Under the pieces are notes generated by a model. The model had not been told where the DNA came from. It did no database searches and saw only the letters and a program-made list of their open reading frames with translations. DNA of 64,000 nt from Beijerinckiaceae bacterium (lineage in GTDB: Bacteria; Pseudomonadota; Alphaproteobacteria; Rhizobiales; Beijerinckiaceae): contig CANGBC010000001.1 of assembly GCA_947452005.1 (NCBI GenBank), positions 124,001 through 188,000 on the forward strand, read 5' to 3'. Of this stretch, positions 8,417 to 17,558 are shown piece after piece. The position numbers were made by a program, and so were the translations under genes. Within the stretch, counting starts at the first letter, position 1. Each line of letters opens with the position of its first letter.

Positions 8417-8872
8417 TCAAGTTTGGTCTTCACGGCCGCGTGGCAAATTAGGCATCTGAGGACCGTCGGCGTGCCATTCTGAAGCGTCGAGATCAAGCGT
8501 GCCCGACGAACGCGATGCATAGCGGCGGCGAACCGCGGAACCGGCATGATCCCCAACCCCCGGGAGAAGAAGCAACAGCCCGATCAAATCTGTTACGAAC
8601 CCGGGAATAATCAGGAGGAGTGCAGCCAGTATCCGCACCGGCCCCAAAATGACGAAATCAATCCTTTGGCCTTCAGCCAGGCCAGCTTGCTGGAGCTCCT
8701 GAAGAACGCTTCGGCTTGACCGACCGAGCAGAAAAAATCCGATAAAGGTTGTCGCCAAGCCGAGGAGGAGGGTCAGGCCGAGCCCTAAGACCGAGACCAA
8801 GACAATAAAGACCAGAAATTCGACGCCCGCCCATAGGAGCAGAGCCATCTTCAGAATGCCCCTCACAATCAC
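8417..8872 (-). CDS. FxsA family membrane protein
   Basis: FxsA proteins are small inner-membrane proteins of poorly defined role; the E. coli member affects exclusion of phage T7 by the F plasmid. The 151-residue product has two or three hydrophobic segments in residues 8-48 and 82-105, including LLLIIPGFVTDLIGLLLLLPG, the most conserved part of the family, followed by a short cytoplasmic tail. The start is a GTG preceded by ACGGGGA. It lies upstream of secB on the same strand, 81 bp apart, and divergent from timA. Confidence 0.85.
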   Translation of the reverse strand: MIVRGILKMALLLWAGVEFLVFIVLVSVLGLGLTLLLGLATTFIGFFLLGRSSRSVLQELQQAGLAEGQRIDFVILGPVRILAALLLIIPGFVTDLIGLLLLLPGVGDHAGSAVRRRYASRSSGTLDLDASEWHADGPQMPNLPRGREDQT

Positions 8873-8996
8873 GTCCCCGTTAGCTTGGCTTTAATCGCCG
8901 ATGGCAAACTGCAAATGCCATCCTATCTGATATATATATGGGTGGGTTCCGGTGAATGACAGAGCCGGATCAGCATCAGGCTGGATGAAAAGATCA

Positions 8997-9692
8997 ATGG
9001 ACGCAACAACACTGGTTTTCGGGCTTTTGGCCATTTTCGTCGTTTGGAAGCTCCGCTCGGTTCTGGGAACACGCACGGGCGAGAAGCAATCGAACCTCGA
9101 AATGTATCGCCGTAAATCGGAGCCCCCGGCTGAGGCCGCTGATAACGTTCTGCAATACCCGGGCAAATCCGTGGACATGGCTGAGCCCACCTTCGACGAT
9201 CTGCGCGCCGCCTGGTTGCAGATTCCGGGGATCGAACAAAATGTTTTGCTCGGCCTAGAGGCGGTGGTGCAGGCTGACAAAACTTTTGAACCGCGCTCTT
9301 TTATTGATGGTGCCAAATCTGCGTATGAGATGATTATTATGTCATTTGCCGCCGGCAATCGCGCGGCTTTGCGCGACCTCCTGTCTAAAGAAGTTTACGA
9401 CAGCTTTGTCGCTGCGATCAGTGATCGCGAAGCGCGGGGCGATACGGTGGACACGACATTTGTTTCTATCGATCGTGCCGTGATGGAAGATGCCCATCTT
9501 CGCGATTCGACCGCACAAATCACGATGCGCTTCCAATCAAAATTGATCACTGCAACCCGCAGCAAGGACGGCAAGATTGTTGACGGCAACCCTGACAAGG
9601 TCGTCGACATGATTGATGTTTGGACATTTGCGCGTGAAACAAGTTCGCGTGATCCCAACTGGCGTCTGGTCGCAACGGAAGTTGGCGCCTGA
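8997..9692 (+). CDS. Tim44/TimA family putative adaptor protein
   Basis: The bacterial TimA family is related to mitochondrial Tim44 and thought to act at the inner membrane. From ATG 8997 the product has 231 residues: a short N-terminal transmembrane helix (about 5-18), the conserved WKLRSVLGTRTGEK, a low-complexity linker, and a Tim44-like domain from about 75 to the end. Upstream in-frame starts at GTG 8952 and ATG 8985 exist. I preferred 8997 because homologues place the helix near residue 1, but ribosome-site evidence is weak for all three. mltA starts 6 bp after the stop. Confidence 0.85.
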   Translation: MDATTLVFGLLAIFVVWKLRSVLGTRTGEKQSNLEMYRRKSEPPAEAADNVLQYPGKSVDMAEPTFDDLRAAWLQIPGIEQNVLLGLEAVVQADKTFEPRSFIDGAKSAYEMIIMSFAAGNRAALRDLLSKEVYDSFVAAISDREARGDTVDTTFVSIDRAVMEDAHLRDSTAQITMRFQSKLITATRSKDGKIVDGNPDKVVDMIDVWTFARETSSRDPNWRLVATEVGA

Positions 9693-9697
9693 TTAAA

Positions 9698-10834
9698 ATG
9701 GAAGATCTCAAAAACGCGCTCGGCGCAGGGCTCGAGCGGCTACGTTTTGAAGATCTTGCGCAATTTCACAATGACGACCTTCAGGAAAGCTGGAACGCTT
9801 TCCTGAAGTCATGTCGGGCTATCGTCGAGCCGGTACCACATCAGCGCCGGGGTGTTGAGCCTTCTTCGCAGCATGTGGAGATCTGCAAGAAAGCCCTGTC
9901 CCTTGGGCATCTTTCGTCCTCAAAAGCGCGCGCCTTTTTTGAATCGGAATTCACGCCTTTCCTGGTCGTGCCTTCGTCTTCCGAGCGGCAATCAACCCCA
10001 GCTTTTTTTACCGCCTATTACAGACCGGAGGTTACTGCCTCCGCAATTCGGACCGATGAATTTACCGAGCCGCTGTTTGCCAGACCTCGAGATCTCGTTA
10101 CCTTATCACCCGGTGAAGATGTAGCTGGACTGGCTGGACTTGCCGCCGCGAGACGGACGTCGAACGGCGTGCTAGCGCCGTATCCGACGCGCGCACAAAT
10201 TGATGCAGGCTTTATCAGCGACCAAACGCAGCCGCTTGCCTTTGTCTGTGACGCGATCGAAGCCTTTATGATCCATGTGCAAGGGTCGGCGCGACTGCGG
10301 TTTCCCGATGGCGCAAAGATCGACCTCACTTACGCGGGGCGCAATGGGCGCCCCTACACATCGATTGGAAAAATTCTGATCGCGGATGGTGAGATCCCCT
10401 TGGCGGATATGTCGCTCGATCGCTTGAAAGCTTGGGTTCGACAATCTGGACAGAAACCGGGCGAAGGCGGGCGGGCGCTTCTTCATCGCAATGAATCGTT
10501 TGTTTTCTTTTCGGCCTCGCCCGTTGCTGACGATTCCCTCGAGCCAGTTGCGGCGGCCAACGTTCCGTTGACGCCTTTGCGCTCAATCGCCGTTGACCGT
10601 AGTCTTTGGCCCTACGGCCTGCCCTTCTGGATTGAAGCGGACCTCCCATGGCATGATGGCGCCATGATTCCTTTTCATCATTTGATGATCGCGCAAGATA
10701 CAGGCTCGGCCATTCTGGGACCGGCCCGGGCGGACCTTTATTTTGGCACGGGCGATGAGGCTGGGCGCTTGGCTGGAAACATTCGTCATTATGGGCGGAT
10801 GATTGTTTTGTTGCCTAAAGAGGTCGCTCCGTGA
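9698..10834 (+). CDS. mltA: membrane-bound lytic murein transglycosylase A family protein (MltA)
   Basis: MltA cleaves peptidoglycan between N-acetylmuramic acid and N-acetylglucosamine, forming 1,6-anhydro ends. The 378-residue protein has the MltA barrel insert in the middle (FFTAYYRPEV about 103-112, HVQGSARLRFPDG about 190-202). The C-terminal 3D domain has catalytic-type aspartates in AQDTGSAI and RADLYFGTGDEAG. It has no signal peptide or lipobox in the visible frame, unlike the E. coli lipoprotein. It is followed by smr with a 4-bp GTGA overlap and lies after timA, a conserved Rhizobiales order. Confidence 0.9.
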   Translation: MEDLKNALGAGLERLRFEDLAQFHNDDLQESWNAFLKSCRAIVEPVPHQRRGVEPSSQHVEICKKALSLGHLSSSKARAFFESEFTPFLVVPSSSERQSTPAFFTAYYRPEVTASAIRTDEFTEPLFARPRDLVTLSPGEDVAGLAGLAAARRTSNGVLAPYPTRAQIDAGFISDQTQPLAFVCDAIEAFMIHVQGSARLRFPDGAKIDLTYAGRNGRPYTSIGKILIADGEIPLADMSLDRLKAWVRQSGQKPGEGGRALLHRNESFVFFSASPVADDSLEPVAAANVPLTPLRSIAVDRSLWPYGLPFWIEADLPWHDGAMIPFHHLMIAQDTGSAILGPARADLYFGTGDEAGRLAGNIRHYGRMIVLLPKEVAP

Positions 10835-11421
10835 AGGGCCCGCGCAAGGGCGGCCGCCTGAGTCGAGAGGATGTTCGCTTGTGGGCGGCTGTTGCGCGCA
10901 CCGTTCGGGCGAAGCCCGGTGCCGAGCTCCCCTCGCATGACGACGATGAACCCGTTCCGGAGACCGAACGTGTCGCGCCACCGTCTTTGGCGGTCCCCGC
11001 CCCACCTCGTCCTGCGCTGACGGGCAAGCCAAACACGCCTCCCCTGGCCCCTTTGGAGCGTCGTCTGAAGCAACGGCTGTCGCGAGGGCAGTTCGAAGTG
11101 ACCATGAAGCTGGATCTGCACGGCATGTATCAGGCGCAGGCTTATGATGCGCTCCGAGATTTTCTGACCCGCGCATTTCACAACGATGCCCGTGTCGTCT
11201 TGGTCGTGACAGGTAAAGGCCGAACGCAGGCGTCAGACGATACGGGTTTTCATGATCGTAAGGGTGTTTTACGTCGTGTGGTGCCCCAGTGGCTTTCTGA
11301 ACCTGACATGCGTCACATCGTCTTGGGGTTTGAGGAGGCCGCGCGTGGTCACGGTGGCAGCGGCGCACTCTATGTTCGTTTGCGGTCGGGCCGTCGCGTG
11401 ACAGAAGGCGCGCTCAGATGA
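10831..11421 (+). CDS. Smr domain protein
   Basis: Smr domains of the MutS2 type are thought to be nucleases acting on DNA or RNA. The 196-residue protein has a charged, proline-rich N-terminal half. Its Smr domain runs from about residue 90: LDLHGMYQAQAYDAL (the DLHG motif), VVTGKGR and GGSGALYVRLR. The GTG start overlaps the mltA stop, and its own stop overlaps the ATG of the next regulator gene, so three genes are translationally linked. The substrate is unknown. Confidence 0.88.
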   Translation: MKGPRKGGRLSREDVRLWAAVARTVRAKPGAELPSHDDDEPVPETERVAPPSLAVPAPPRPALTGKPNTPPLAPLERRLKQRLSRGQFEVTMKLDLHGMYQAQAYDALRDFLTRAFHNDARVVLVVTGKGRTQASDDTGFHDRKGVLRRVVPQWLSEPDMRHIVLGFEEAARGHGGSGALYVRLRSGRRVTEGALR

Positions 11422-11801
11422 CCCCTCTTGGACAAAAGCTGCGTGCCATGCGCGCCGAGCGCGGCATTACGATGAAAGATATGGCCATCGCGATCGGCGT
11501 CTCGCCGGCTTATTTGTCTGCCTTAGAGCATGGACATAGAGGCGCGCCCGCTTGGTATCTCGTCCAGCGCATCATCACCTTTTTTAACGTCATTTGGGAT
11601 GAAGCTGAAGAAATCGAACGCCTCGCGCAGATTTCGCATCCGCGGATTGTGGTCGATACGGCAGGCCTTGGCGCAGAAGCGACCGAATTGGCCAATAAAT
11701 TTGCGCGGCAGATCAGCACGCTCACCGAGTCTGATGTCCGAGCTTTGCTCGCTTTGCTAAATGAGCGCGTCGCGCTCGCGTCTAAAAGACCACGGTCTTG
11801 A
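11418..11801 (+). CDS. XRE family helix-turn-helix regulator
   Basis: Small DNA-binding protein of 127 residues. The HTH covers about 5-60 (LRAMRAERGITMKDMA, SPAYLSALEHG). The C-terminal region (about 80-120) is helical and could mediate dimerisation. It overlaps smr by 4 bp (ATGA) and ends 52 bp before the PfkB-type kinase. Its targets are not evident from the sequence; its place at the end of the timA-mltA-smr group is conserved in Rhizobiales. Confidence 0.85.
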   Translation: MTPLGQKLRAMRAERGITMKDMAIAIGVSPAYLSALEHGHRGAPAWYLVQRIITFFNVIWDEAEEIERLAQISHPRIVVDTAGLGAEATELANKFARQISTLTESDVRALLALLNERVALASKRPRS

Positions 11802-11853
11802 CGCATCCAGTGCGCGGTGCGAAACCGCCATCAAAATCGGAGGATGTTGTTTC

Positions 11854-12861
11854 ATGCCTGTAGAAAAACTCGAAGTTCTCGGTCTCGGCAATGCAATCGT
11901 TGATGTGATCGCGCAGGCAGAAGACGACTTCCTTGTTCAGCATGGTCTCGCTAAAGGCGGCATGATGCTGATCGATGAGGGGGCCGCCCATCGTCTTTAT
12001 GATTCAATGGGTGCGGCCACAGTGATTTCTGGCGGCTCTGCAGCCAATACAATTGTTGGCCTGTCTTCATTTGGAATCCGCACAGGCTTTGTGGGTAAGC
12101 TTCGTGATGATGAAGCCGGTCGCTCATTCGCACATGATATTCGCAAGAGCGGCGTTCATTTCGAGACACCTTTTGCCAGCAACGGGCCATCCACCGCCCG
12201 TTGTCTTATTCTGGTGACGCCAGATGGCGAGCGCACCATGAATACGTATCTCGGTGCTTGCCAAAATCTTGGTCCAGATGACATTGACGAGACCATGGTT
12301 CGCGATGCGTCCATTCTTTATCTCGAAGGCTATCTCTGGGATCCGCCAGCTGCAAAAGAGGCCTTCAAGAAGGCCGCAGCGATTTCACATGCGGCGGGAA
12401 ACCAAGTCGCTCTGACTTTGTCTGATGCTTTCTGTATTGATCGTTATCGTGACGAATTTCTTGAGCTCATTCGCCACAAGGTTGTCGACATCGTCTTCGC
12501 AAATCAGCATGAGCTGAAGTCGCTTTATCAGACCTCAGATTTTGACAGCGCGGTTTCGGCCTTCCGCAATGAAGGCGTTCTGGGTGCAGTGACCTGCTCG
12601 GAAGACGGCTGTCTGATTGTTACGCGTGATGAAACCTTGGCCATTCCTGCGTCGCCTATCGAGAAGCTGGTCGACACAACGGGCGCTGGCGATTTGTTTG
12701 CGGCAGGCTTTTTGGCCGGGCTCGTGCGCGGAAGCGATTTGCGTGAGGCAGGCCGTCTGGGTGGTTTGGCCGCCGCCGAAGTCATTCAGCACTATGGCGC
12801 GCGTCCGCAAGTAAATTTGGCCGCCTATGCTGTAGATAATGGAATGTCTGCTCTCAGCTAA
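11854..12861 (+). CDS. PfkB family carbohydrate kinase, adenosine-kinase-like
   Basis: The 335-residue protein belongs to the ribokinase/PfkB family. It has the N-terminal GNAIVDV, the first signature GGSAANT (about 61-67) and the second signature DTTGAGD (274-280), with D280 as the catalytic base. I start it at ATG 11854 because CGGAGG lies 10 bp upstream; the frame is open further but overlaps the XRE gene. Its general resemblance is to adenosine kinases of alphaproteobacteria, but ribokinase or another sugar-kinase function cannot be excluded from sequence. It converges with coaA. Confidence 0.85.
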   Translation: MPVEKLEVLGLGNAIVDVIAQAEDDFLVQHGLAKGGMMLIDEGAAHRLYDSMGAATVISGGSAANTIVGLSSFGIRTGFVGKLRDDEAGRSFAHDIRKSGVHFETPFASNGPSTARCLILVTPDGERTMNTYLGACQNLGPDDIDETMVRDASILYLEGYLWDPPAAKEAFKKAAAISHAAGNQVALTLSDAFCIDRYRDEFLELIRHKVVDIVFANQHELKSLYQTSDFDSAVSAFRNEGVLGAVTCSEDGCLIVTRDETLAIPASPIEKLVDTTGAGDLFAAGFLAGLVRGSDLREAGRLGGLAAAEVIQHYGARPQVNLAAYAVDNGMSALS

Positions 12862-12864
12862 GGC

Positions 12865-13827
12865 TCAGAGTTTTTTCAGCTCAACCTGTTCAATTTTGTG
12901 GTTCTGACCTTTGGTCAGAACCAAGCTCGCGCGCGCCCGTGTGGGCAAAATGTTTTCGTGCAGATTACGCAAATTGATTCTCTGCCAGATATCACGCGCG
13001 GTACGTTCGGCCTCGACGTCGTTTAAATCGGCATATTTTCGAAAATAGGACCGCGGATCGCGGAAGGCCGTTTCGCGCAATGTCATGAAGCGTGACACGT
13101 ACCAGCGCTCAAGATCGCCATCATCCGCGTCGAGATAGACCGAGAAGTCGAAAAAGTCCGAAACAAAGGGGATCTCTTTGCCGGGCTTGTTGGGCAGAAG
13201 AACATTGAGTCCCTCAACGATTAAAATGTCGGGTCGGTCCACCAAAATCGATTTGCCTGGCATCACGTCATAGACGAGATGCGAATAGACGGGAGCCTCA
13301 ACGTTGCGCTTGCCTGCTTTAATTTCTGACAGGAAGCGCAAGAGGCTCGATCCGTCATAACTTTCTGGAAAACCTTTGCGGTCCATCAGGCCTTCACGTT
13401 CCAGAACCGAATTGGGATGTAGAAATCCGTCGGTCGTGATGAGCTCGACCTTGGGCGTGTTGGGCCAGCGCGACAAAAGCGCTTTCAACACGCGCGCTGT
13501 GGTTGATTTGCCGACCGCCACCGAGCCTGCAATGCCGATGATATAGGGCATCTTGCCATCTTCAGCGCCGAGAAATCTCTGCGTGGCTTTGAACAGCCCC
13601 TGGGTTGCCGCCACATACAGCGCCAGAAGACGGGAAAGCGGCAGATAAATCGCGATGACCTCTTCGACCGAGATTGGGTCGTTGATGGACTGAAGTTTTT
13701 CCAAGTCTTCAATGGTCAGCGTCAATGGCGTGTCGGCGCGCAGAGCCGCCCATTCCTGACGCGTGAAATGACGATAAGGCGAAAGTTTCTGAGATGTCGC
13801 TGCGGGAGTGTTGAGTTTTTTCTTCAT
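12865..13827 (-). CDS. coaA: type I pantothenate kinase
   Basis: Phosphorylates pantothenate, the regulated first step of coenzyme A synthesis. The 320-residue type I enzyme has P-loop GSVAVGKS (101-108), then ELITTDGF and [11 protein letters not shown], and the family C-terminal end [18 protein letters not shown]. It is the last gene of the leftward his block, 26 bp after hisE, an association common in Rhizobiales. Confidence 0.96.
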   Translation of the reverse strand: MKKKLNTPAATSQKLSPYRHFTRQEWAALRADTPLTLTIEDLEKLQSINDPISVEEVIAIYLPLSRLLALYVAATQGLFKATQRFLGAEDGKMPYIIGIAGSVAVGKSTTARVLKALLSRWPNTPKVELITTDGFLHPNSVLEREGLMDRKGFPESYDGSSLLRFLSEIKAGKRNVEAPVYSHLVYDVMPGKSILVDRPDILIVEGLNVLLPNKPGKEIPFVSDFFDFSVYLDADDGDLERWYVSRFMTLRETAFRDPRSYFRKYADLNDVEAERTARDIWQRINLRNLHENILPTRARASLVLTKGQNHKIEQVELKKL

Positions 13828-13853
13828 TGCGTTCCCCGACAGCCCGACCCGTA

Positions 13854-14168
13854 TTAACCCCGGGCGGCTTTTTCCTCATGCCCCGACATGCCTGTGCGAC
13901 GACCAAGCTCGTCGAGTACATCTTGCAACGGAATGCCGCCAGCCTGAAGCGCTACCAATAGATGATAGAGAACGTCAGCCGCCTCGGCCGTCATGGGTGC
14001 GCGCTCGCCTTGCGCTGTTGCCATGGCAAACTCGACGGCTTCCTCGCCGAATTTTTTGCCGCAATGGGCGACACCCTTGTCGAGCAAGGTCTTGGTATAG
14101 GATTTCTCGGCATCAGCCGCGCTGCGCGCTGCAATGATTGCGGCCAAATCTTCAAGACGGAAAGCCAT
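13854..14168 (-). CDS. hisE: phosphoribosyl-ATP pyrophosphatase
   Basis: Histidine synthesis: hydrolyses phosphoribosyl-ATP to phosphoribosyl-AMP and pyrophosphate. The 104-residue protein carries the MazG-like core [13 protein letters not shown] (about 47-59) and [10 protein letters not shown] (about 73-82) with the metal-binding acidic residues. It is single-domain (no HisI fusion) and lies 15 bp downstream of hisF. Confidence 0.95.
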   Translation of the reverse strand: MAFRLEDLAAIIAARSAADAEKSYTKTLLDKGVAHCGKKFGEEAVEFAMATAQGERAPMTAEAADVLYHLLVALQAGGIPLQDVLDELGRRTGMSGHEEKAARG

Positions 14169-14183
14169 GCCTCGGTCTCCTTG

Positions 14184-14945
14184 TTAGTCCATCCGGACAG
14201 GCAGGCCCGCGCTCTGCATATGTTCTTTGGCGGCGCGGATTGTGTATTCGCCGAAGTGGAAAATAGATGCCGCCAGAACCGCTGTGGCATGCCCGTCGCG
14301 GATGCCCTCGACAAGATGGTCCAGCGTACCGACTCCGCCCGATGCGATCAAAGGCACATTCACTGAATCAGCGATGGCCCGGGTCAACGTAATATCAAAC
14401 CCAGATTTGGTGCCGTCTCTGTCCATTGACGTCAGCAGGATTTCACCAGCGCCCAAAGCGACAACTTCTTTGGCATAATCAATCGCGTTGATCCCCGTTG
14501 GCTTGCGACCGCCATGGGTGAAGATTTCCCAGCGACCTGGTGCCACCTGCTTGGCATCGATGGCGACAACAATGCATTGGCTGCCAAATTTTTCCGCCGC
14601 TTCGCGCACAAAATCCCGATTGTTGACGGCTGCCGTCATGATCGAGACCTTGTCGGCGCCAGCCAAAAGAAGATTGCGAATATCATCCGTCGTTCGCACG
14701 CCACCGCCAACTGTCAGCGGCATAAAGCAGGCTTCAGCCGTCCGTCTCACGACGTCGAGAATAGTGCCGCGGTTTTCATGGCTGGCGGTGATGTCGAGAA
14801 AGCAGAGTTCGTCGGCGCCGGCAGCGTCGTAAGCAATGGCGCTTTCGACCGGGTCACCGGCATCTTTCAAGTCAACAAAGTTCACGCCTTTGACGACGCG
14901 ACCGTCCTTGACGTCAAGGCAGGGAATGACACGGCATTTAAGCAC
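14184..14945 (-). CDS. hisF: imidazole glycerol phosphate synthase subunit HisF
   Basis: Cyclase half of IGP synthase; works with HisH to make imidazole glycerol phosphate and AICAR. I start it at GTG 14945, preceded by GGGAGG, giving 253 residues with catalytic D11 in CLDVKDG. The frame is open seven codons further. The (beta/alpha)8 barrel shows the phosphate motifs VGGGVRT and ASGGVG. It overlaps the end of hisA by 8 bp. Confidence 0.96.
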   Translation of the reverse strand: MLKCRVIPCLDVKDGRVVKGVNFVDLKDAGDPVESAIAYDAAGADELCFLDITASHENRGTILDVVRRTAEACFMPLTVGGGVRTTDDIRNLLLAGADKVSIMTAAVNNRDFVREAAEKFGSQCIVVAIDAKQVAPGRWEIFTHGGRKPTGINAIDYAKEVVALGAGEILLTSMDRDGTKSGFDITLTRAIADSVNVPLIASGGVGTLDHLVEGIRDGHATAVLAASIFHFGEYTIRAAKEHMQSAGLPVRMD

Positions 14946-15693
14946 GCCGAGCCTCCCGCGCGACACGGATCAGATTCAAAGCCGATGCTGGATCAAGGCG
15001 TCCATCATAAAGGGCACGGCCCGTGATCGCTCCCGCGAGCTTTTCGCAATCGGGCATCAGGAGGCGCTCGACGTCGGCGAGTGATGCGAGTCCACCCGAT
15101 GCAATCACGGGGATGGACAGGGCCTCAGCCAAGGCGAGGGTGGCCTCAATATTGAGACCCTTCAGGACTCCGTCGCGCGAAATATCCGTGTAGATAATTG
15201 CGGCAACACCGGCATCCTCAAAACGCTTGCCGAGTTCAAGGGCTGTGACTTGCGAGACTTTGGCCCAGCCATCAACGGCCACAAGCCCATCGCGCGCGTC
15301 AATGCCAACGGCGATTTTGCCGGGGTGACGACGCGCAGCTTCGCGCACAAGATCGGGGTCGCGAACAGCAGCTGTTCCGATGATGACGCGAGCCACACCT
15401 TTCGAAAGCCAACCGTCAATCGTGCGCATGTCACGAATACCGCCACCCAGCTGGACCGGCATTTTGATCCGCTTGAGAATGGATTCGACCGCTTGTGCAT
15501 TTCGGGGTTCACCGGCGAAGGCGCCATCCAGATCGACAACATGCAAATATTCGAAACCCTGCTCTTCAAACGATTGCGCTTGTGCGGCGGGGTCGGTGTT
15601 GAACACCGTAGCCTGGTCCATGTCGCCATGAATCAGGCGCACGCATTCGCCTTGCTTGAGATCGATCGCAGGAAAAAGAATCAAGGTGTCCAC
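14938..15693 (-). CDS. hisA: phosphoribosylformimino-5-aminoimidazole carboxamide ribotide isomerase HisA
   Basis: Amadori isomerase of histidine synthesis, also a (beta/alpha)8 barrel. The 251-residue protein has the N-terminal [11 protein letters not shown] with catalytic Asp11. The phosphate-binding motifs are GGGIRD in the middle and IASGGLAS near the end. The GTG start at 15693 lies inside the last codons of hisH (13-bp overlap), so translation is probably coupled. Confidence 0.96.
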   Translation of the reverse strand: MDTLILFPAIDLKQGECVRLIHGDMDQATVFNTDPAAQAQSFEEQGFEYLHVVDLDGAFAGEPRNAQAVESILKRIKMPVQLGGGIRDMRTIDGWLSKGVARVIIGTAAVRDPDLVREAARRHPGKIAVGIDARDGLVAVDGWAKVSQVTALELGKRFEDAGVAAIIYTDISRDGVLKGLNIEATLALAEALSIPVIASGGLASLADVERLLMPDCEKLAGAITGRALYDGRLDPASALNLIRVAREARRA

Positions 15694-16325
15694 CTCAGGA
15701 AGTTGGCGATCAGTGCCAGTCCAAGTTTCTGGCTCTTTTCGGGATGGAATTGGGTGCCAACGATATTGTCTCGCCCGACCATGGCTGTCAGCTCAGCACC
15801 ATATTCAGTGGAAGCAATCACATGATCTGGATTGGTCGCTTGCAGATGGTAGGAGTGGACGAAATAGGCATGCAGCCCGTTTTCACCCGTTGGAATATCC
15901 TTGAGCAGCGGATGCTGGCGTTTTGGTGCCAGCGTGTTCCAGCCCATATGGGGAACTTTTAAATTGGGAGTTGTTGGCTTGATCTCGATGACTTCGCCTG
16001 GAATCCAGGCGAGCCCTTGCGCCACGCCATGCTCAAGACCGCGCGAGGCGAGCAATTGCATGCCAACGCAAATACCCAAGAATGGTTTGCTACCACGAAT
16101 GACGCTCTCTTCCAGCGCTTCGACCATGCCCGCAACGTGATCAAGCCCACGACGGCAATCGGCGAAGGCACCGACGCCTGGAAGCACAATGCGATCGACC
16201 CGGCGCACAACATCTGGATCGGATGTGACGATGACTTGGGCGCCTTGTTCCGCAGCGGCGCGCTCAATCGCTTTATGGGCGGAGTGCAGATTGCCGGAGC
16301 CGTAATCAACGATGGCGACACTCAT
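15681..16325 (-). CDS. hisH: imidazole glycerol phosphate synthase subunit HisH
   Basis: Glutamine amidotransferase that supplies ammonia to HisF. The 214-residue class I amidotransferase has the nucleophile C86 in [11 protein letters not shown] and the His/Glu pair in QFHPEKSQ near residue 195. It overlaps hisA at the 3' end. The DUF2628 gene lies between hisB and hisH, ending 3 bp before hisH. Confidence 0.96.
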   Translation of the reverse strand: MSVAIVDYGSGNLHSAHKAIERAAAEQGAQVIVTSDPDVVRRVDRIVLPGVGAFADCRRGLDHVAGMVEALEESVIRGSKPFLGICVGMQLLASRGLEHGVAQGLAWIPGEVIEIKPTTPNLKVPHMGWNTLAPKRQHPLLKDIPTGENGLHAYFVHSYHLQATNPDHVIASTEYGAELTAMVGRDNIVGTQFHPEKSQKLGLALIANFLRWTP

Positions 16326-16328
16326 CGC

Positions 16329-16787
16329 TCAGGCTCCCGCAGACGGAAAAAGGCCAACAAAGTTGGGGGTGGTGTTCACGGTTGAGGTCTCGGTCGAGGA
16401 TTTTTGATCTTGAAAAGACCACCGCGCAAAGAAACGGCGTTCTGCTTCTGCAAGACGGCTCTCTTGCACAAGATCCATCATGCGAAAGCCACGACGCACC
16501 AGCGCATGGCGGCGCAAGGTTGATGCTTCGAAACCGAGGCACAACGCCACGATGAATGCGATGAAGCTCTCTGCCATGATGGGCAATATCTGAGCATGGA
16601 CCAGATAGGCCAACGAGATTTGTAGCAGCACCCAAGTCAAGAGCGCGAGCCATGCACGCGTCCAGATGAGCCAAAAAGGCCCCAGCAGAAAGGCCCACCA
16701 GCTGAATCCTTCGCGCACGAAAACCGCCCGCTCAAAAGCGGACGGCTCGTCTGGGGATCCCTTTATATGGACCGAGTAAATGCCCAT
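16329..16787 (-). CDS. DUF2628 membrane protein in the his operon
   Basis: A 152-residue protein from ATG 16787; the frame is open upstream but would overlap hisB. The N-terminus YSVHIKG and the segment REGFSWWAFLLGPFWLIWTRAW are typical of DUF2628. About three transmembrane helices follow (about 28-100). Its function is not known. It is placed between hisB and hisH with gaps of 10 and 3 bp, so it is co-transcribed with histidine genes, but nothing in it suggests a catalytic role there. Confidence 0.85.
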   Translation of the reverse strand: MGIYSVHIKGSPDEPSAFERAVFVREGFSWWAFLLGPFWLIWTRAWLALLTWVLLQISLAYLVHAQILPIMAESFIAFIVALCLGFEASTLRRHALVRRGFRMMDLVQESRLAEAERRFFARWSFQDQKSSTETSTVNTTPNFVGLFPSAGA

Positions 16788-16797
16788 GTGGCGGTGC

Positions 16798-17391
16798 TCA
16801 GCCTGCGAGGCTGCCCTTGGTGGAGGGCACGCGATCTTTCTGGCGCGGATCAATTGCGATTGCCGCACCCAGAGCGCGCGCGAGACCCTTGAAGCAGGAT
16901 TCCGCAATGTGGTGATCATTGAGACCATAGAGTGTCTCAAAATGCAGAGTGATCCCGGCATTCATCGCGAAGGCCTGGAAAAACTCCCGCACCAGATCGG
17001 TGTCGAAGTCGCCGATCTTGCTGTGGTGAAAATTCGTGCGGAAGACGAGGAATGGCCGCCCGGAAATATCCAGCGCCACACGGGTGAGCGTCTCGTCCAT
17101 TGGCAACATCGCATCGGCATAACGGGTGACGCCGCGCAGATCGCCCAGCGCTTGCCGGATCGCCTGACCCAGCACGATACCCGTATCCTCGACCGTGTGA
17201 TGCTGATCAATGTGTAGGTCGCCCTTGGCCTCGATCTCAATGTCGATGAGGCTGTGACGGGCGATCTGGTCGAGCATGTGATCAAAAAAACCGATGCCGG
17301 TCTTAATCGCAGCCATGCCCGTGCCGTCGAGCTTGACCGTCGCCTTGATGTCGGTTTCGCGGGTTTGACGCGAAAGGGTGGCGCTACGCAT
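16798..17391 (-). CDS. hisB: imidazoleglycerol-phosphate dehydratase
   Basis: Dehydrates imidazole glycerol phosphate to imidazole acetol phosphate. The 197-residue monofunctional enzyme shows the two manganese-binding repeats DQHHTVED (about 72-79) and NDHHIAES (about 167-174). [12 protein letters not shown] (about 37-48) is also typical. It is the first gene of the leftward hisB-DUF2628-hisH-hisA-hisF-hisE-coaA operon, whose promoter must lie in the 167-bp gap shared with hslV. Confidence 0.97.
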   Translation of the reverse strand: MRSATLSRQTRETDIKATVKLDGTGMAAIKTGIGFFDHMLDQIARHSLIDIEIEAKGDLHIDQHHTVEDTGIVLGQAIRQALGDLRGVTRYADAMLPMDETLTRVALDISGRPFLVFRTNFHHSKIGDFDTDLVREFFQAFAMNAGITLHFETLYGLNDHHIAESCFKGLARALGAAIAIDPRQKDRVPSTKGSLAG

Positions 17392-17497
17392 GATGAACGT
17401 CCTGAGCTGATATGGCGGCTTCTAGCAAGCCCGGTGCCGTATGGCTACCTCAGACCCGCGTTGGTGAGAATTTCCAGCCATAGTCTTACCGCAGAGG

Positions 17498-17528
17498 CTC
17501 TTGTCAGTGTCTTACCGGCTCCATAAAT
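17498..17528 (+). promoter_or_regulatory. candidate heat-shock (RpoH) promoter of hslVU
   Basis: CTCTTG (17498-17503), a 17-bp spacer and CCATAAAT (17521-17528) approach the alphaproteobacterial sigma-32 pattern (CTTG, 17-18 bp, CYTATNT). It lies 31 bp upstream of the hslV start codon. hslVU are classical heat-shock genes; the promoter call itself is by eye. Confidence 0.35.
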
Positions 17529-17558
17529 GCGGCCTTTCTTGACCTCTTGGAGCCATCC

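Noticed and set aside
8926-8940. short TA repeat (gatatatatatggg) upstream of the TimA gene
   Set aside because: A few TA units only; it may be part of a promoter -10 region, not a meaningful repeat.
10583-11368. 261-codon minus-strand frame
   Set aside because: It is the antisense shadow of mltA and smr, both with clear motifs.
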